This document shows, in pieces, positions 20,551 to 31,826 of a stretch of 64,000 nucleotides of DNA (the stretch's first letter is position 1; the number at the start of each line of letters is the position of its first letter). The stretch spans positions 1,086,111 through 1,150,110 of the forward strand of contig NAJO01000010.1 in assembly GCA_002077065.1 (NCBI GenBank). The letters are read 5' to 3'. The position numbers and the translations under genes were made by a program. The notes under the pieces were generated by a model that made no database searches, was not told where the DNA came from, and saw only the letters and a list, made by a program, of their open reading frames with translations. Source of the DNA: Cryoendolithus antarcticus. Its lineage: Eukaryota > Ascomycota > Dothideomycetes > Cladosporiales > Cladosporiaceae.

Positions 20551-21501
20551 TCATGCCAGGTCTTCGAGAGTCTGGCTCGTGTCGCCAGTGGCTTCCTGAA
20601 GCTCTCGGAGGAGCTTCTGTCTGATCGCAGCAGCACGTTTTGCCTTCTCTGCCTCGACCGACAATTTGTCTGCATGCGCCGCCGCCTCAGCGGCAGCTTG
20701 TTGGATCTCTTGATATTCTTGCACGGCTTTCTTCAGAATCACACGCGCCACCTTGAGCTGGACTGTGAGAAGGTCGAAGTCGTCGTCCACAAAGCTCTTC
20801 GCGCTCTTGACCAAGGCCTCTTGAGCGGCCGATGGTGCCTGCCTCGACAAATTTCCGAGCTCCCATTGGAGTAGTGTGATGTCACGTAGTGCTTCATTGC
20901 CAGGCATGGCCTCGTTATAGTACTTCGTCACGGCCCAGCCATATCTCAACCCGTCGTTACGGTCCTGTATGCACTTCTTGAGCCGGCTTGCTTGCTGCGC
21001 GGGTGTGTACGTAGCTGTGACAGGCACTGGTATCTCCTCTTCTTTGACTACAACTTCTTCCCCTTTTACTGTCTTGCGCTTCTTGTTTGCAACTGGAGGG
21101 TTCTCGGAGCGCTCGCTCGTAATTTTCTCGAGCTCAATAGGGTTCGCATATGTCCCTGTAGATCGCCTCTTCCGCGAAGACTGATCAGATGCCGCTTTCG
21201 CCTGGATGCCAACACCACACGAACCACGTGTTGTGCGCTGCGCACCACGCTGACCGCGTGTATCCTCGGGAAGCTTGGCTTCACCCTCACTCGCTGTCGC
21301 CTTGGGAGCTGCCCTCCCGCTGGCACCGTTCTGTGCGGTGCCGTTCGCGGTGGATCGACGACCCAGACCAGCGTTCGATGTCGTGGTCGATTCTGTAGTG
21401 ATGAGCAAAGTGGCGAAGCTGGTTTCAGACGTGGTCTGACCGGATCCGCTTGGCGATGGAAGGCCACCTAGTTGATCGTCCAAATTGTTTGCGGGGCCCA
21501 T
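20551..21501 (-). CDS. Unknown nuclear-type protein with C-terminal coiled coil
   Basis: Intronless, 316 aa. Residues 1-130 are low-complexity Ser/Thr/Gly/Ala-rich with basic clusters (SSRKRRSTG, NKKRKTVKG) that look like nuclear localisation signals, flanked by an acidic VVVKEEE run. From ~165 the sequence is ordered: YTPAQQASRLKKCIQDRNDG, a W-containing helix, then LLQWELGNLSRQ. A long Ala/Glu/Lys-rich coiled coil occupies ~230-305 (IQQAAAEAAAHADKLSVEAE). I do not recognise the family. Length, codon-like composition and lack of overlap with any better frame support a real gene. A DNA- or chromatin-associated role would be a guess. Confidence 0.7.
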   Translation of the reverse strand: MGPANNLDDQLGGLPSPSGSGQTTSETSFATLLITTESTTTSNAGLGRRSTANGTAQNGASGRAAPKATASEGEAKLPEDTRGQRGAQRTTRGSCGVGIQAKAASDQSSRKRRSTGTYANPIELEKITSERSENPPVANKKRKTVKGEEVVVKEEEIPVPVTATYTPAQQASRLKKCIQDRNDGLRYGWAVTKYYNEAMPGNEALRDITLLQWELGNLSRQAPSAAQEALVKSAKSFVDDDFDLLTVQLKVARVILKKAVQEYQEIQQAAAEAAAHADKLSVEAEKAKRAAAIRQKLLRELQEATGDTSQTLEDLA

Positions 21502-21894
21502 GGCGAAGTTGCGAGAACCCTTGGTATCGAGGTAGATCTACGGCGTACACGATCAGTCCCGCCGGAAGCGAGGCTTGATAGCTTTGGAGAGTAGGATGAG
21601 TGTTAGCTCAAGGGCAAAGCAAAGCACTCGGTTTCTTATAAACGCTCGCACTAGATACACACGCTCATAACAGCCCATGTTGTCACGAGCAAATTAAGTT
21701 GCACATGTGATGCAGTCAAAGTGATCACTTCACTTCCATACTCAATTTCTACCCCGTTTGTACTCTGCCAACCCCTCAATGACTCAGGAGAAGTGGGACA
21801 TACACTCACTTTATCCTTCACTCGCTTCCAAGACGTAGGCCTTGACAGTCATGATCTTTGTCTTCGTGGCTTCATTCGAATCTCTCCGGCTCAA
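21502..21894. other. Intergenic region, promoter of 20551 gene / DBP6 3' flank
   Basis: 393 bp, both flanking genes on the minus strand. Nothing recognisable. Confidence 0.45.
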
Positions 21895-24771
21895 TCACTT
21901 TCCAAACACCATCTCCCTCATTCCGTCAAGCGCCTCTGCAAATCGCGCTGCCATCTCTTCACCCCCAGCATCAACCCTCACTCTCTCGACCGGCGCACGA
22001 CGCTTCACGTTCGTTGCTCTCATGATATCGTTCACATACCACCTCGCTTGATTATTAGTGTACAGCGTCCACGCCTCTCCACTATCACCGGCTCTCGCAC
22101 TCCGTCCAACGCGATGAACATACGCAGTGAGTGAGTGAGGCACATCATACTGAATGACATGAGTGATGCGACGACCTTGCAGAGCATCGAGACCACGGCC
22201 GGCGCGATCCGTGGCGATGGTGATGTTTGGTATGGATTCACTGCTGGAGAGCTTCGTAGTTCTGCTCGAGGTCTTCGTTAAGCTTGAGATCCACGTAGCC
22301 CAAGCTGGACGGAGCTTTTGCAGAAGATAGGTAAGTCGTTCGGCAGACTCGGTGCTCGAGGTGAATATCAGTATCGTAGGAGCAGGTGCACCAGTGTTAG
22401 CCGACGGTGACCCTGCCCTTGGCCAAGTCGATACGGCTTTGGTCTCGTCTCGGCCATCTGACGACTGCGAGCTGTTCGTGTCTACGTCGTTGCTGATCGT
22501 GCTGCTATCGCTTGGCGGTGTCGAATTCTCCGACTCTGAGTCTGACCTCGACGAATCGTCCTCAACCAGTGGTGTTTCGACAGTCGTGTCATCGTATCTG
22601 CCATTCCTCACGAGCTGCTGCGTCGAGGAACCTCCTAAAACCTTCGAGTCCAGCAGGGCCACGAGATGCAGTGGCTTATCGCTCCCATCGCCTACTGGCA
22701 CACAGTACTCCATCAGCGTTGACGGCAGCTCATATTGATCGCCATCGCCCCGCACGTTCTTGGCTGCATCGTCCAACGCTTCATCGCTCTCTTCACCCTG
22801 CACAACTACCATCTGTGGTCTCTTGAGTTTCAGAGCACTAAGTTTGCCGATGTCTCGCGTCATTGTAGCACTCAGCACCACTTTGCGGACCCTCTGCTCG
22901 AACCGGGCGTCCCATACACCTCTTGCGCGGAGATATACCTCGCGCGGACCTTGTTCACTCTCTGTTCTCGCCCGTGAGAGCTCGTCATTCAGTCGCTCCA
23001 AAAATCCATCGTACCGCTGATCCAGCAGCTTGTCGGCCTCATCCAGGACTAGCCACTCCGTGTGCACGATGCTGAAGCCGATTGTGCTGCTCATGTGCTC
23101 CAGTATTCTGCCAGGCGTGCAGACCAGTATATCGACTGCTGATGTATAAGTCGGCACGTGGTCAGGTAATCCATGTAGAGCATCTTGTATTTCGCGGTCC
23201 AGACGATCGTCCCAGGTCTCCATCTCGTCTACAAAGGCGTCGAACTCTTCGCTGTCTTCAGCAGGTGGGTAGTCGCGGCGCTGAGCTTTCTCCATCAGCA
23301 TCTTGTAGTGTGCAGGATCGTACTTGCTTCCAGTCTTAATAAGTCTCTGCTGTTCGTCGCTGAGCTTGGTCGATCCCGTCGCGACGCCCACCGTTAGATC
23401 GCTATCCCTGAGTAAGCTCTCCGCGACGGCTGTGACTTGCGAGACAAGCTCTCGCGTCGGCACCACGATAAGCGCTCTAATGGTCTCTGAAATGGCAGAG
23501 CTACCCTTCAGCGCCTCAATTATGGGCAGCAAGTAAGCTATTGTCTTGCCACTGCCAGTCGGGGCGCTTACTGCGATATCAGGCACTATACTCTCGGTAA
23601 GTCTGGAGAACTTGGAACCTTGAGTCCCTGGTGACATCAACAGTGGAATGAGTGCCTGCTGCACTGGCAGTGCATTGCTGAAGCCAACGTGTTGAAGACG
23701 CTCCACAACTTTCTTCGATAAGCCCAGAGCCTCGAATGTTTTCTCGGCATCTTTGGAGACTGTGGTGGGAGCACGAAGCCAGTCTGGAAGTCCCGAGGGT
23801 GCAGTCACTGACGGCATGACTTCGTTGACTGGCTGCGGAAATGGCACTAGTTCTCGTTTCTCTATCGCAGGCGCCGCCGATTCAACCTCAATGGTCTCTG
23901 GCTCCTCTTCGTTCCGCTTCTGCACCTTCTGCTGGGACGAGTGGAACTTATTAAGCACGCCGCCGAACTTCTTGAGGTGCTCGTCATGATTGTCGACAGC
24001 ATTGAGATCCTCGGGAACGTCCTGAGGCTGATCAAGAACAGCTTCCAGCTTGTGTCGACGCTTTCTAGGCTTTTCTGGGGCTGGAGCAGCACCAGATGTC
24101 ACAGCAGGACTTGCGACTTCTGAGTCTCTTCCAGGCACATTCAGAGCTGCTTTCCGCTTCGCAGGCACAATCTTAGGGACTGACAGCTCCTTCGTCGGCG
24201 GCGAAGCCAAGCGTTCGATGACTCTCTCTCTGTGCTGGACTGAGGGATCATCGTCGTTTGCGATTAACGATGGCGCGAGTGTGTCAACCCTCGTAGCGTC
24301 ATCCGTTCCGACAGCGACACGATCAAACTCCGTTACACCATCTACATCTTCCCCAGGCTTCCCTACAGGCAGCTCCGCATCCCCATCAGGACCAGACTTC
24401 TGAGCAGCCTTCCGTGCGGCTCGAGCTTCCTTCTCGAGCTTCCTTCGCTTTTTGATATTCTTGATATGGCCAAATTCGCTCGAATAATCGGGCTTCGAGG
24501 GTGTACTCAGCTCGACGGCGGTAGTCTCACCATCGTCCTCTGTGTCTGCTGCAGTGAGCAGCGCTGCCTCGCCACTATCATTGCCTTTTAACTGTTTCTT
24601 GAGCTTTTTCGCCTTTCGCTCGGCTTTCTCATCATCGTCTCGTTCTCTCTTGCGTTTCGGTTCTGTAACAGGCGCTACAGGAGCTTTCGCTGTTGTTGGA
24701 GCTGTCACGGGTGGTATCGCGGTCACAACGCCTTGCTTTGGCGGTATATACCGCTTGTACAGTGTAGTCAT
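21895..24771 (-). CDS. DBP6: DEAD-box RNA helicase Dbp6 (60S ribosome biogenesis)
   Basis: Intronless, 958 aa. A long charged N-terminal extension (~1-330, several Lys/Arg-rich nucleolar-type patches such as KRKRERDDDEKAERKAKKLK) precedes the helicase core. Motifs in order: Q-motif region (FEALGLSKKVVERLQHVGF), I SAPTGSGKT (~404), Ia VPTRELVSQV, II VLDEADKLL (~575), III LSATMTRD (~635), V TDRAGRGLD (~855) and VI HRVGRSARAG (~890). The start MTTLYKRYIPP and the motif II form match the Dbp6 branch. It is an ATP-dependent helicase for early pre-60S assembly. RecA2 contains an extra acidic/Ser-rich insert (~735-790). It shares a 288-bp divergent region with GPI3/PIG-A. Confidence 0.93.
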   Translation of the reverse strand: MTTLYKRYIPPKQGVVTAIPPVTAPTTAKAPVAPVTEPKRKRERDDDEKAERKAKKLKKQLKGNDSGEAALLTAADTEDDGETTAVELSTPSKPDYSSEFGHIKNIKKRRKLEKEARAARKAAQKSGPDGDAELPVGKPGEDVDGVTEFDRVAVGTDDATRVDTLAPSLIANDDDPSVQHRERVIERLASPPTKELSVPKIVPAKRKAALNVPGRDSEVASPAVTSGAAPAPEKPRKRRHKLEAVLDQPQDVPEDLNAVDNHDEHLKKFGGVLNKFHSSQQKVQKRNEEEPETIEVESAAPAIEKRELVPFPQPVNEVMPSVTAPSGLPDWLRAPTTVSKDAEKTFEALGLSKKVVERLQHVGFSNALPVQQALIPLLMSPGTQGSKFSRLTESIVPDIAVSAPTGSGKTIAYLLPIIEALKGSSAISETIRALIVVPTRELVSQVTAVAESLLRDSDLTVGVATGSTKLSDEQQRLIKTGSKYDPAHYKMLMEKAQRRDYPPAEDSEEFDAFVDEMETWDDRLDREIQDALHGLPDHVPTYTSAVDILVCTPGRILEHMSSTIGFSIVHTEWLVLDEADKLLDQRYDGFLERLNDELSRARTESEQGPREVYLRARGVWDARFEQRVRKVVLSATMTRDIGKLSALKLKRPQMVVVQGEESDEALDDAAKNVRGDGDQYELPSTLMEYCVPVGDGSDKPLHLVALLDSKVLGGSSTQQLVRNGRYDDTTVETPLVEDDSSRSDSESENSTPPSDSSTISNDVDTNSSQSSDGRDETKAVSTWPRAGSPSANTGAPAPTILIFTSSTESAERLTYLLQKLRPAWATWISSLTKTSSRTTKLSSSESIPNITIATDRAGRGLDALQGRRITHVIQYDVPHSLTAYVHRVGRSARAGDSGEAWTLYTNNQARWYVNDIMRATNVKRRAPVERVRVDAGGEEMAARFAEALDGMREMVFGK

Positions 24772-25059
24772 GCTTGGTCGCGATACTCATGTCTTAGCAT
24801 GTGATTCCACGAAGCACATGTTTTAGAGCGCCAAATTTCTGGTTGCGATCGGGGATTGACGGGGAACGAAGCCGACTCCACATTGTCAAGGGGTCCACGA
24901 CAAACACTCGATGGCGACAATTTCCTGCGTGCACTCACTCTGAACGACTAAACAGTCTGTAGCAGTCGGCGTCTAACTGACTGATGGTCTGATAGATCTG
25001 TGATAGTAGCGATGCGCGAAGTCATATGAGCGCCTTCGGCGCACCCAACCGGAGCCAAG

Positions 25060-26837
25060 ATGCCCTACAACATTGCGTGAGCCATCCAGATGCTCAGTAT
25101 CTTGTTCCACAGTCAGTGCTGATGAGAGCTGCAGTATGATCTCGGACTTTTTTTATCCTCAGCCTGGTGGTGTTGAAAGTCACATTTACCAGCTCTCGAC
25201 TGTTCGTGTCATCCCCTGGGTCGTCCCGCACAAGCCTCGTATCAGCACTGACGGGACCTTGGAGACAGAAACTCATTGATCGTGGCCATAATGTGATCAT
25301 CATCACGCACGCGTACCACTCCCCGTCGAGATCTGGCATTCGTTACCTCACGAACGGAGTCAAGGTTTACCACCTCCCTCACTGGGTGGTCTACCGCAGT
25401 ACGACCTTCCCTACGGTCTTCAGCTCGTTTCCAATCCTAAGACAGATTTTTATTCGCGAAAAGATCGAGATTGTTCACGGCCATGCATCGCTGAGCAATC
25501 TGTGTCATGAAGGCATACTGCACGGGAGGACCATGGGTCTTCGTACAGTCTTTACGGATCACTCGCTATTTGGCTTTAGTGATGCTGCGAGTATCATAGC
25601 GAATAAGCTGCTGAAGTTCTCGTTAAGTGATGTTGATCATGTGATCTGTGTGTCTCATACTTGGTGAGTGTGAAAGTCCTGAACGCAGCCAAAATCTTGC
25701 TAAGCGCTCGGATACAGCAAAGAGAACACTACTCTTCGTGCAAGCTTAAACCCACTGAGCGTCTCAGTCATTCCAAATGCTGTGGTGGCAAGCAACTTCC
25801 GCCCACTGCAACCCCAAGAAGCCAAGTTCCTCACGCTGCAAGGCGATAAAGGCGCGCTGCTTCCACCGCCACCAGACCCGACCCATCATATCGGTCCTGG
25901 AGACCCGATAACCATCGTCGTAATCTCCCGTCTGTTCTACAACAAAGGTACAGATCTGTTGATCAGCGCACTTCCACTACTCCTCCGCCGCCACGAGAAT
26001 CTCCGCTTCATCATCGCCGGCAGCGGACCAAAAGCCATAGACCTCGAACAAACCCTCGACTCCCTCCCCCAAGGCCTAGTCTACATGCCCAATGGCCAAT
26101 CCCGTGTCGTCCAAATTGGCAGCATCCGCCACGAAGAGGTCCGCGACGTGATGGTGCGAGGCCACATGCTGCTCTCCACCAGCCTAACGGAAGCCTTCGG
26201 TACAGTGCTAGTCGAAGCTGCAAGCTGCGGGCTCATGGTAGTCGCGACTCGCGTGGGCGGCGTGCCCGAAGTCCTCCCTGGAAACATGACAGTCTTCGTT
26301 CTGCCTGAAGTGCAGGACGTTGTGCGTGGCGTTACGGAAGCCGTCGGTCTGCTTACTACGAAGTCCGTTAGGCGGGATAGGTTCCACGACCAAGTCAAGA
26401 TGATGTACTCATGGGCGGACATCGCGAGGCGAACGGAGCGGGTTTACGATCTGATCACTGGGTCGGCTTCGGCGCCGGATAACTCCGAGTACTACAACAG
26501 TGAATGGGAGAACTACGGTCAGCCCATCACGACGCAATCTTTTGCGCTGATCGATCGGCTGAAGCGGTACTACGGCTGCGGCATCTGGGCAGGGAAATTA
26601 TTCGTCTTGGTTGTCGTGGTGGACTACCTCATCTACTGCGTGCTGGAGATTTTGTACCCTAGAGAGCGCATCGATCTGTGTAAGCCTTGGCCGAAATTAC
26701 TGAAGCCTGCCCATCACGGTAGAGAAGGCAGCAGAGAGCTAGAGCGGGACGGAACCGTCAGGCAGAGGGCCGGTGGGCGAAGAGATGCGCGGAGACAGAG
26801 TGTCGAGTCTTCCACAGAGCCGAAGTTAGATAGTTGA
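25060..26837 (+). CDS. GPI3: GPI3/PIG-A, catalytic subunit of GPI-GlcNAc transferase
   Basis: 532 aa in four exons: 25060-25076, 25135-25201, 25269-25663 and 25718-26837. Introns are 58, 67 and 54 nt (donors GTGAGC, GTTCGT, GTGAGT; branches CTGAT/CTGAC). Exon 1 codes only MPYNI plus two bases, so it is easily missed. Splicing restores the family N-terminus [20 protein letters not shown], then the [17 protein letters not shown] and [13 protein letters not shown] blocks. The GT4 E-x7-E motif is E318/E326 in [16 protein letters not shown] single C-terminal helix lies at ~448-472, followed by a charged tail longer than in animal PIG-A. The enzyme transfers GlcNAc from UDP-GlcNAc to phosphatidylinositol on the cytosolic face of the ER, the first step of GPI synthesis. 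Confidence 0.94.
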
Positions 26838-29690
26838 GCATGCAACGAGACCGCTGGATAGCGTTGTATCTTATGTCTCGGGGCTGGACTCCGGGATGGT
26901 GCACTGTGGAGTGGGAGTATCGGATCAGATTGATATATCACTACATTGGGTACGTCGTCCGTCATCGTGGCTTGCGTAGCAAGGCTTTTGCCATATGGCG
27001 AGCAGTGACAGGCTAGATAGAGACTTGACGTGCATCAGTGCTTCGAGGTCAGCCGTAACGCTGCGCCCTCGCCGCGCAGAGCACTGAAAGCGTCCATGGT
27101 CAGATGGTGAGGCCGCCTATGGTCAAGCGAGTAGTACTAGGCGTGACCGTGAGGCGGTGCTAGCCAATGCCGAGTACGAATGACAGTAAGCCAGACTCAT
27201 ACTGCGGTTGTGAGCGGTATCGCTTGCTACCAGCTCTATTGAATGGAGAAGCTCGGCGTCAGCCCGTGGCGGTGGCAATGGCGGCGGCGACAATCTGTAC
27301 ACGTCGTTCTGCACGATTATTGCTGCCCAGACGAGATATACATAGGAATACAACAATTGAGGCGTGATCGTCAATTGCTGCCCTACGAGATCGGCATATG
27401 CGGTCGCGCAGCAAGGGGGCTAGGGATCTAAATTAATATCGGCACTGTATTTCTCCGAGCGCAGCCCAACCCAGATGAGAGTCGGTTGTCGGCGCGGAAT
27501 TGCGTGCCCTCCAACGGTCGCCTCGTCATCGCGAAGGAGGAAGAAGGAGATAGACTCGGAGCCGTTTGATCGCCGGGCGAGGCTGGCAAGCGAGTGTGGC
27601 ACAGGGCTGCGAATCCTGGTGGGTGGGAGATTGGAGGATCGTTTCATGACCTTCGAGAAGAGTGCACAGCATCAAGCTGAGGCCACGCGAGTAGCGAAGC
27701 GTGAAGTGTCGTGCGACCGCTAGCGACGACGGTGCACAGCCGTGAAGATGTCGAGAAGTCGGAGGCAAGTCAAGTTGCCTGCCGTGCTACTGATAGAGCA
27801 GGACGAGATCCGCTGACATGCTTCGCATGCGAGCCTCATGCAGGTACCACAGCACGTCGCCAATCAAGGGCCGCAGCAAGCTGCAACAAACCCCAGGTCG
27901 AACTACTGCGGCTCATCTGGAGATCCCTTACTTGCGCAGACGCGTGGCTGGAAGTCGTCCCTTGATCATATTGCTTGCTGTCGATGCTTGTGCCTGCACA
28001 GGCCTGACCTGACATCGCCTCAGCAGAGCTTCACCTGCAAGAGCAGCTGGAGGGGCGTTGTCCCAGCCGTGGTGCCCGACGCGGCAGCGAATGGTACATT
28101 AACGTTGGAGCTTTGCCGCAGTTTCAGACCCGAGTTTACCTTCTCAGCTAGCATGATTTGGGTTTGTGTGGCGCAAGGCAGTGGGTCATCCTCGCAGTAC
28201 CTCGCATGAGCGAAGTGGGCTGTTCGACTCAAAATGTGAGCTGTAACATCGATCTCCATGTCGCTGTCCGGCGGCAGACTCGTCGATACTGGCACTCGGT
28301 GTTACTTGTACAACAGCGGTAGGATAGGAGAAGGCTGGCGAACGCCGCAAACTTCACGACAATCTTCTGCAAACCCTCGCATCTCGGAGCTGACCAGCCC
28401 TTCTCTCCCGTGTTTTGTGTTCCAGAGCGGCCGCGGTGAGACGCTCCGACACCCATTGTTAGACGGTACACTAGTTCCATAACCAACTCTAGGCTCACGT
28501 TTTTGTTTCTTAGATCCGCCTGTCTCGGCCCAATCACACCACTGAACCGACCTGGTCCTTATTGACGCCTCACTCTGCTATCCCCTTCATCCTGGGCCCT
28601 GGCTACTTTTGGGCTCCGAAACTTCGCACACGGCCGCCCAATGCATTGTGCGTCGCATTGGCAGCCTCTCCCAGTTCCCTCATTTCACTACTGGCTGGAC
28701 CACGGGCATACGTCTTTCCTGTCAGACTCCGATTTGCAAGCTGTTTCACCTTTCCGCATCATCACGTCCATCTCGAGGGCGGGGCCACAGATTGGACCTT
28801 GACGTGAGCACCGCCTCACTTCTTGCAGCGCTACCCCTCCGGAAAGAACACCAGCGGTTCCTTGTAGGCTTTGCATCTACGCGGCTGTTCCGCGGTCTAT
28901 CGACTCGACTCACCAGGTCTGCCTGCCCTACAGTCAGATCTACACTGGCACCCTGCTGGTCGCCTCGTGCTTTAGGTATCACGGCCAGGCGCGTACCTAC
29001 GTTAGGCGCGGTCACAGCCCTACCACCGGGCACCATTCCCTGCTGTGCGCCAAATCTACGCGAACGACTACCGATACGAGTCACGAGTCACGACATTGGT
29101 CGCGGCCTGACCCGCGCTACGACCGCACTGCTGTCACGACGACATCGACATCAAGTTCTTCTCCAAATCTCACGCACCAGCGTCGGCCTGCGCGTGCAGA
29201 CCAATCTCGCTTCGTGGTGTTGCGGTGTCCTTACTTGCATCAGACTTGAAATCGGTGCATGCTTCGGACCTTCTTTTAGCGAAGCTCTAGGTGGCTTTCT
29301 GTTTCATTTGAACGACTTATATTCTGATTGTTGCCACTGCGGAAGTATAAGACTTCTGGGACGCAATCCACGCCATTGTACTGCATACGGCGATCTGATC
29401 GATCATAGTTGCAAACTGCCGGAGGTGTTGAATCCAAAAACGGTCCCAAAAACGAAGCGCTACGATCGAGGTGTTACGGAACTGGAGGCAGGCGCGACCG
29501 ATACTTCGGCCTATAGAGCTTGACGATCTCGACTGGGAGCGAGCACTGCTGACCGGAAACTTACCACCCTCAAAGTAAGTCATTAACCAATCTGGCTGCA
29601 CTCTATGACACCCCGCCAGTCTCTCCGGCGCGGCAACTAAAGAGCAACGACGCTGTGTTGCCGAACATCTGGCTACCTCGTCAACCTGTG
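26838..29690. other. Gene-poor region before the Gln-rich protein gene
   Basis: 2.85 kb without a supported gene. A plus frame stays open from about 28609 to 29523 but contains no ATG, so it is not a normal CDS; from ~28450 on the plus strand is C/T-rich, as in long fungal leaders. A possible 5'-UTR intron is 29575-29619 (GTAAGT..CCAG, 45 nt). The part 26838-28450 shows only short overlapping chance frames. Confidence 0.35.
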
Positions 29691-31094
29691 ATGGAACATT
29701 ATGATCCTACCAGGAGACAGTATGCGCCAACATCATACCCGATGCAGCAACCCCAGCAGGGCCAAGGCCCAACCGCAGGTCCCTACAGCACTCCTTCATC
29801 CGGCAACCGCTTCGCACAACAACCGTACGTGCAGCAGTCGCCCACATCAGCGCAAAGTCATGGACGATCCAGCAGTGGCGCGGACGCGCAGATACTTTAC
29901 AACTTCCAGCAGGGGGTGCAGTACGGCGCTGGGCCCAGTTCACAGACATCACAAATGCAGTACGAACAGCAGTACCAGCCACAAGAAGCGCAACGACCAC
30001 CTTCACAGCCATACCAGCAGTACGCACCAAGCGCCATGTACTCCATGCAACCGCCACAAGCACAGGGCCAAGCCACGCCCCAGCAAGATCAGCAAACGCA
30101 GTACGAGCAGATTCCACAATACCGACAACAGCGCCCCCAGGCGACGCCAGAGGCGCTGGCACCTACTTACGGACAGCCCCAGTCCGCCACTCAATACTAC
30201 CTTGCAGCTCAGAACTTGCCCACAAGTACGCCGTCCCAGATGCCGGGGTCGAACATCACTGCGCAGTACCAGCAACAACCTGCATACGGTCAACCTGGCC
30301 CTTCGACTTCTCAGCTGTATCCTGGCGCGATGCTCGATCCGGTGCAAACGGCGGGCTATCCAGGGTACGGTCAGTCTCAACAACAGCAGCAGTATACAGC
30401 ACAGCAGCAACAGCAGCAGGCGCAGGCTCAAGCTGAAGCGCAACAGCAGCAGGCGGAGAGCATTGATCAGGGATTTAGTCGGTATCAGACGCAGGTGCGG
30501 ACGCTGTTCACGGGTGTACGGGACGGGGAGTTGTCAGCTGCGCCGGAGTCACTGGTCGACATCTCGAGGTACTTGCTGGGAAGTGCCGAAGCGCTTGGTG
30601 AGGGACAATGTTGTGCATTTGAGGTTGGACACTATCGCTGATCAATTATGCAGGACTCACCCGTGATGACGAGGCAATGCATGACGATCGCATACGACTC
30701 TGGGACGAATTCAACCGAGCTTGGCTGACCGTCATGCAACGGCAGTACGATCTCTCCCGCGACAGGCTCCGATCAGGTCAGACGCTGCAGGAAGCTCCAT
30801 CACTGATTAACAGGCACTCGCTCGAACAGCTCGCCAAGGAGCTCGCACGGCTTTGCGATGATGTGGAGAAGTTTGGCCTGGTGGACTACCAGATGGGCGT
30901 GGCTGAGGAATCGATCATGGATTGTGAGTACAGATTCTCGAGTTTCAGTCGCTGATCTTGCGAATGCTGACCAAAGTGCAGTGATCCTCCGATGCCTCAC
31001 GCTCTTCGATGGACCAACGAGCTCACGAGATCGAGCCTCTGCTTCGCAAGCGGCAGCTGGGGCCGCACTACCGAGTGGTATCCAGCAAAGATGA
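29691..31094 (+). CDS. Gln-rich protein with conserved C-terminal region, function unknown
   Basis: 429 aa in three exons: 29691-30597, 30654-30923 and 30982-31094. Introns are 56 nt (GTGAGG..GCAG) and 58 nt (GTGAGT..GCAG, branch CTGAC). The first ATG is MEHYDPTRRQYAP; the frame opens slightly earlier without an ATG. Residues 1-265 are Gln/Pro/Tyr-rich and prion-like, with polyQ runs near 225-260. From ~265 the sequence becomes ordered and helical: GFSRYQTQVRTLF, then ESLVDISRYLLGSAEALGL, LWDEFNRAWLTVMQRQYDLS and LAKELARLCDDVEKFGLVDY. I do not recognise the family. Because the ordered part spans all three exons, the splice model is well supported. A role in transcription or RNP condensates would be speculation. 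Confidence 0.78.
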
Positions 31095-31826
31095 ACGCCC
31101 CTTAATCGAACGACTGCAATACACATGCGTCTCATCACTCCGGAACGATGCGGCTCGTGAGGGGCCCAGTCGCCCAAATCTGATCGTACGACATTCAAGA
31201 CACCGTACCACCGCGATGTTTCAGATTTCCTTCCACGCTTCAACGCTTTGTACAACAATAACATTGGCTTTAAGCGGCCAAACGGCGCATACGGGAGCAT
31301 GGTCATGTAATGCTTACCACCCTTTTTACGCGCGAACGAATATCAGAGGGTGTGCAAGTCCGGCGAGACTCCACTCGAGGAATGGGATAAGGGAATACAT
31401 GTATAGATGGAATGCAATGCTAATGTGAAGGAAACATGCATGAGGGGCGAGAGCATTTGGCGGAGCATGCACGGAGATGGCTGGATGATGCAGATGTTTG
31501 AAGTAACACGAACGGTTCGAAGAGCGTAGCACGACAGGATGTCAGCCAGTGTTTGGTAGACGTCGTACTGCGGCTTTAGACATGGTCGCACAAAGCTGCT
31601 ACATCTCTACGGACAGGCATCTGAACGCCTCGGCCACTATCATCCGACGAATTGTTGAGACAAGCGGTGAGTGGACGGCGTCATGAAACCCATCTGCTCT
31701 TCTTCCCGGTCTAGTATGATGGCAGCATCGTGAAGGATGCGCCGGGTATCTCTCCCCAAGATTTTGCCTGGTTGTTGAAAACGCCTCCAGTAACCCACAC
31801 TTTTGCCCTGCACCATCGTCGCCGAC
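31095..31826. other. Convergent 3' intergenic region, Gln-rich gene / adenosine kinase
   Basis: 732 bp with only short chance frames and no recognisable RNA. Confidence 0.45.

Noticed and set aside
30003..30443. Leu/Arg-rich minus frame opposite the Gln-rich region
   Set aside because: CAG-rich coding DNA gives CTG (Leu) frames on the other strand; shadow.
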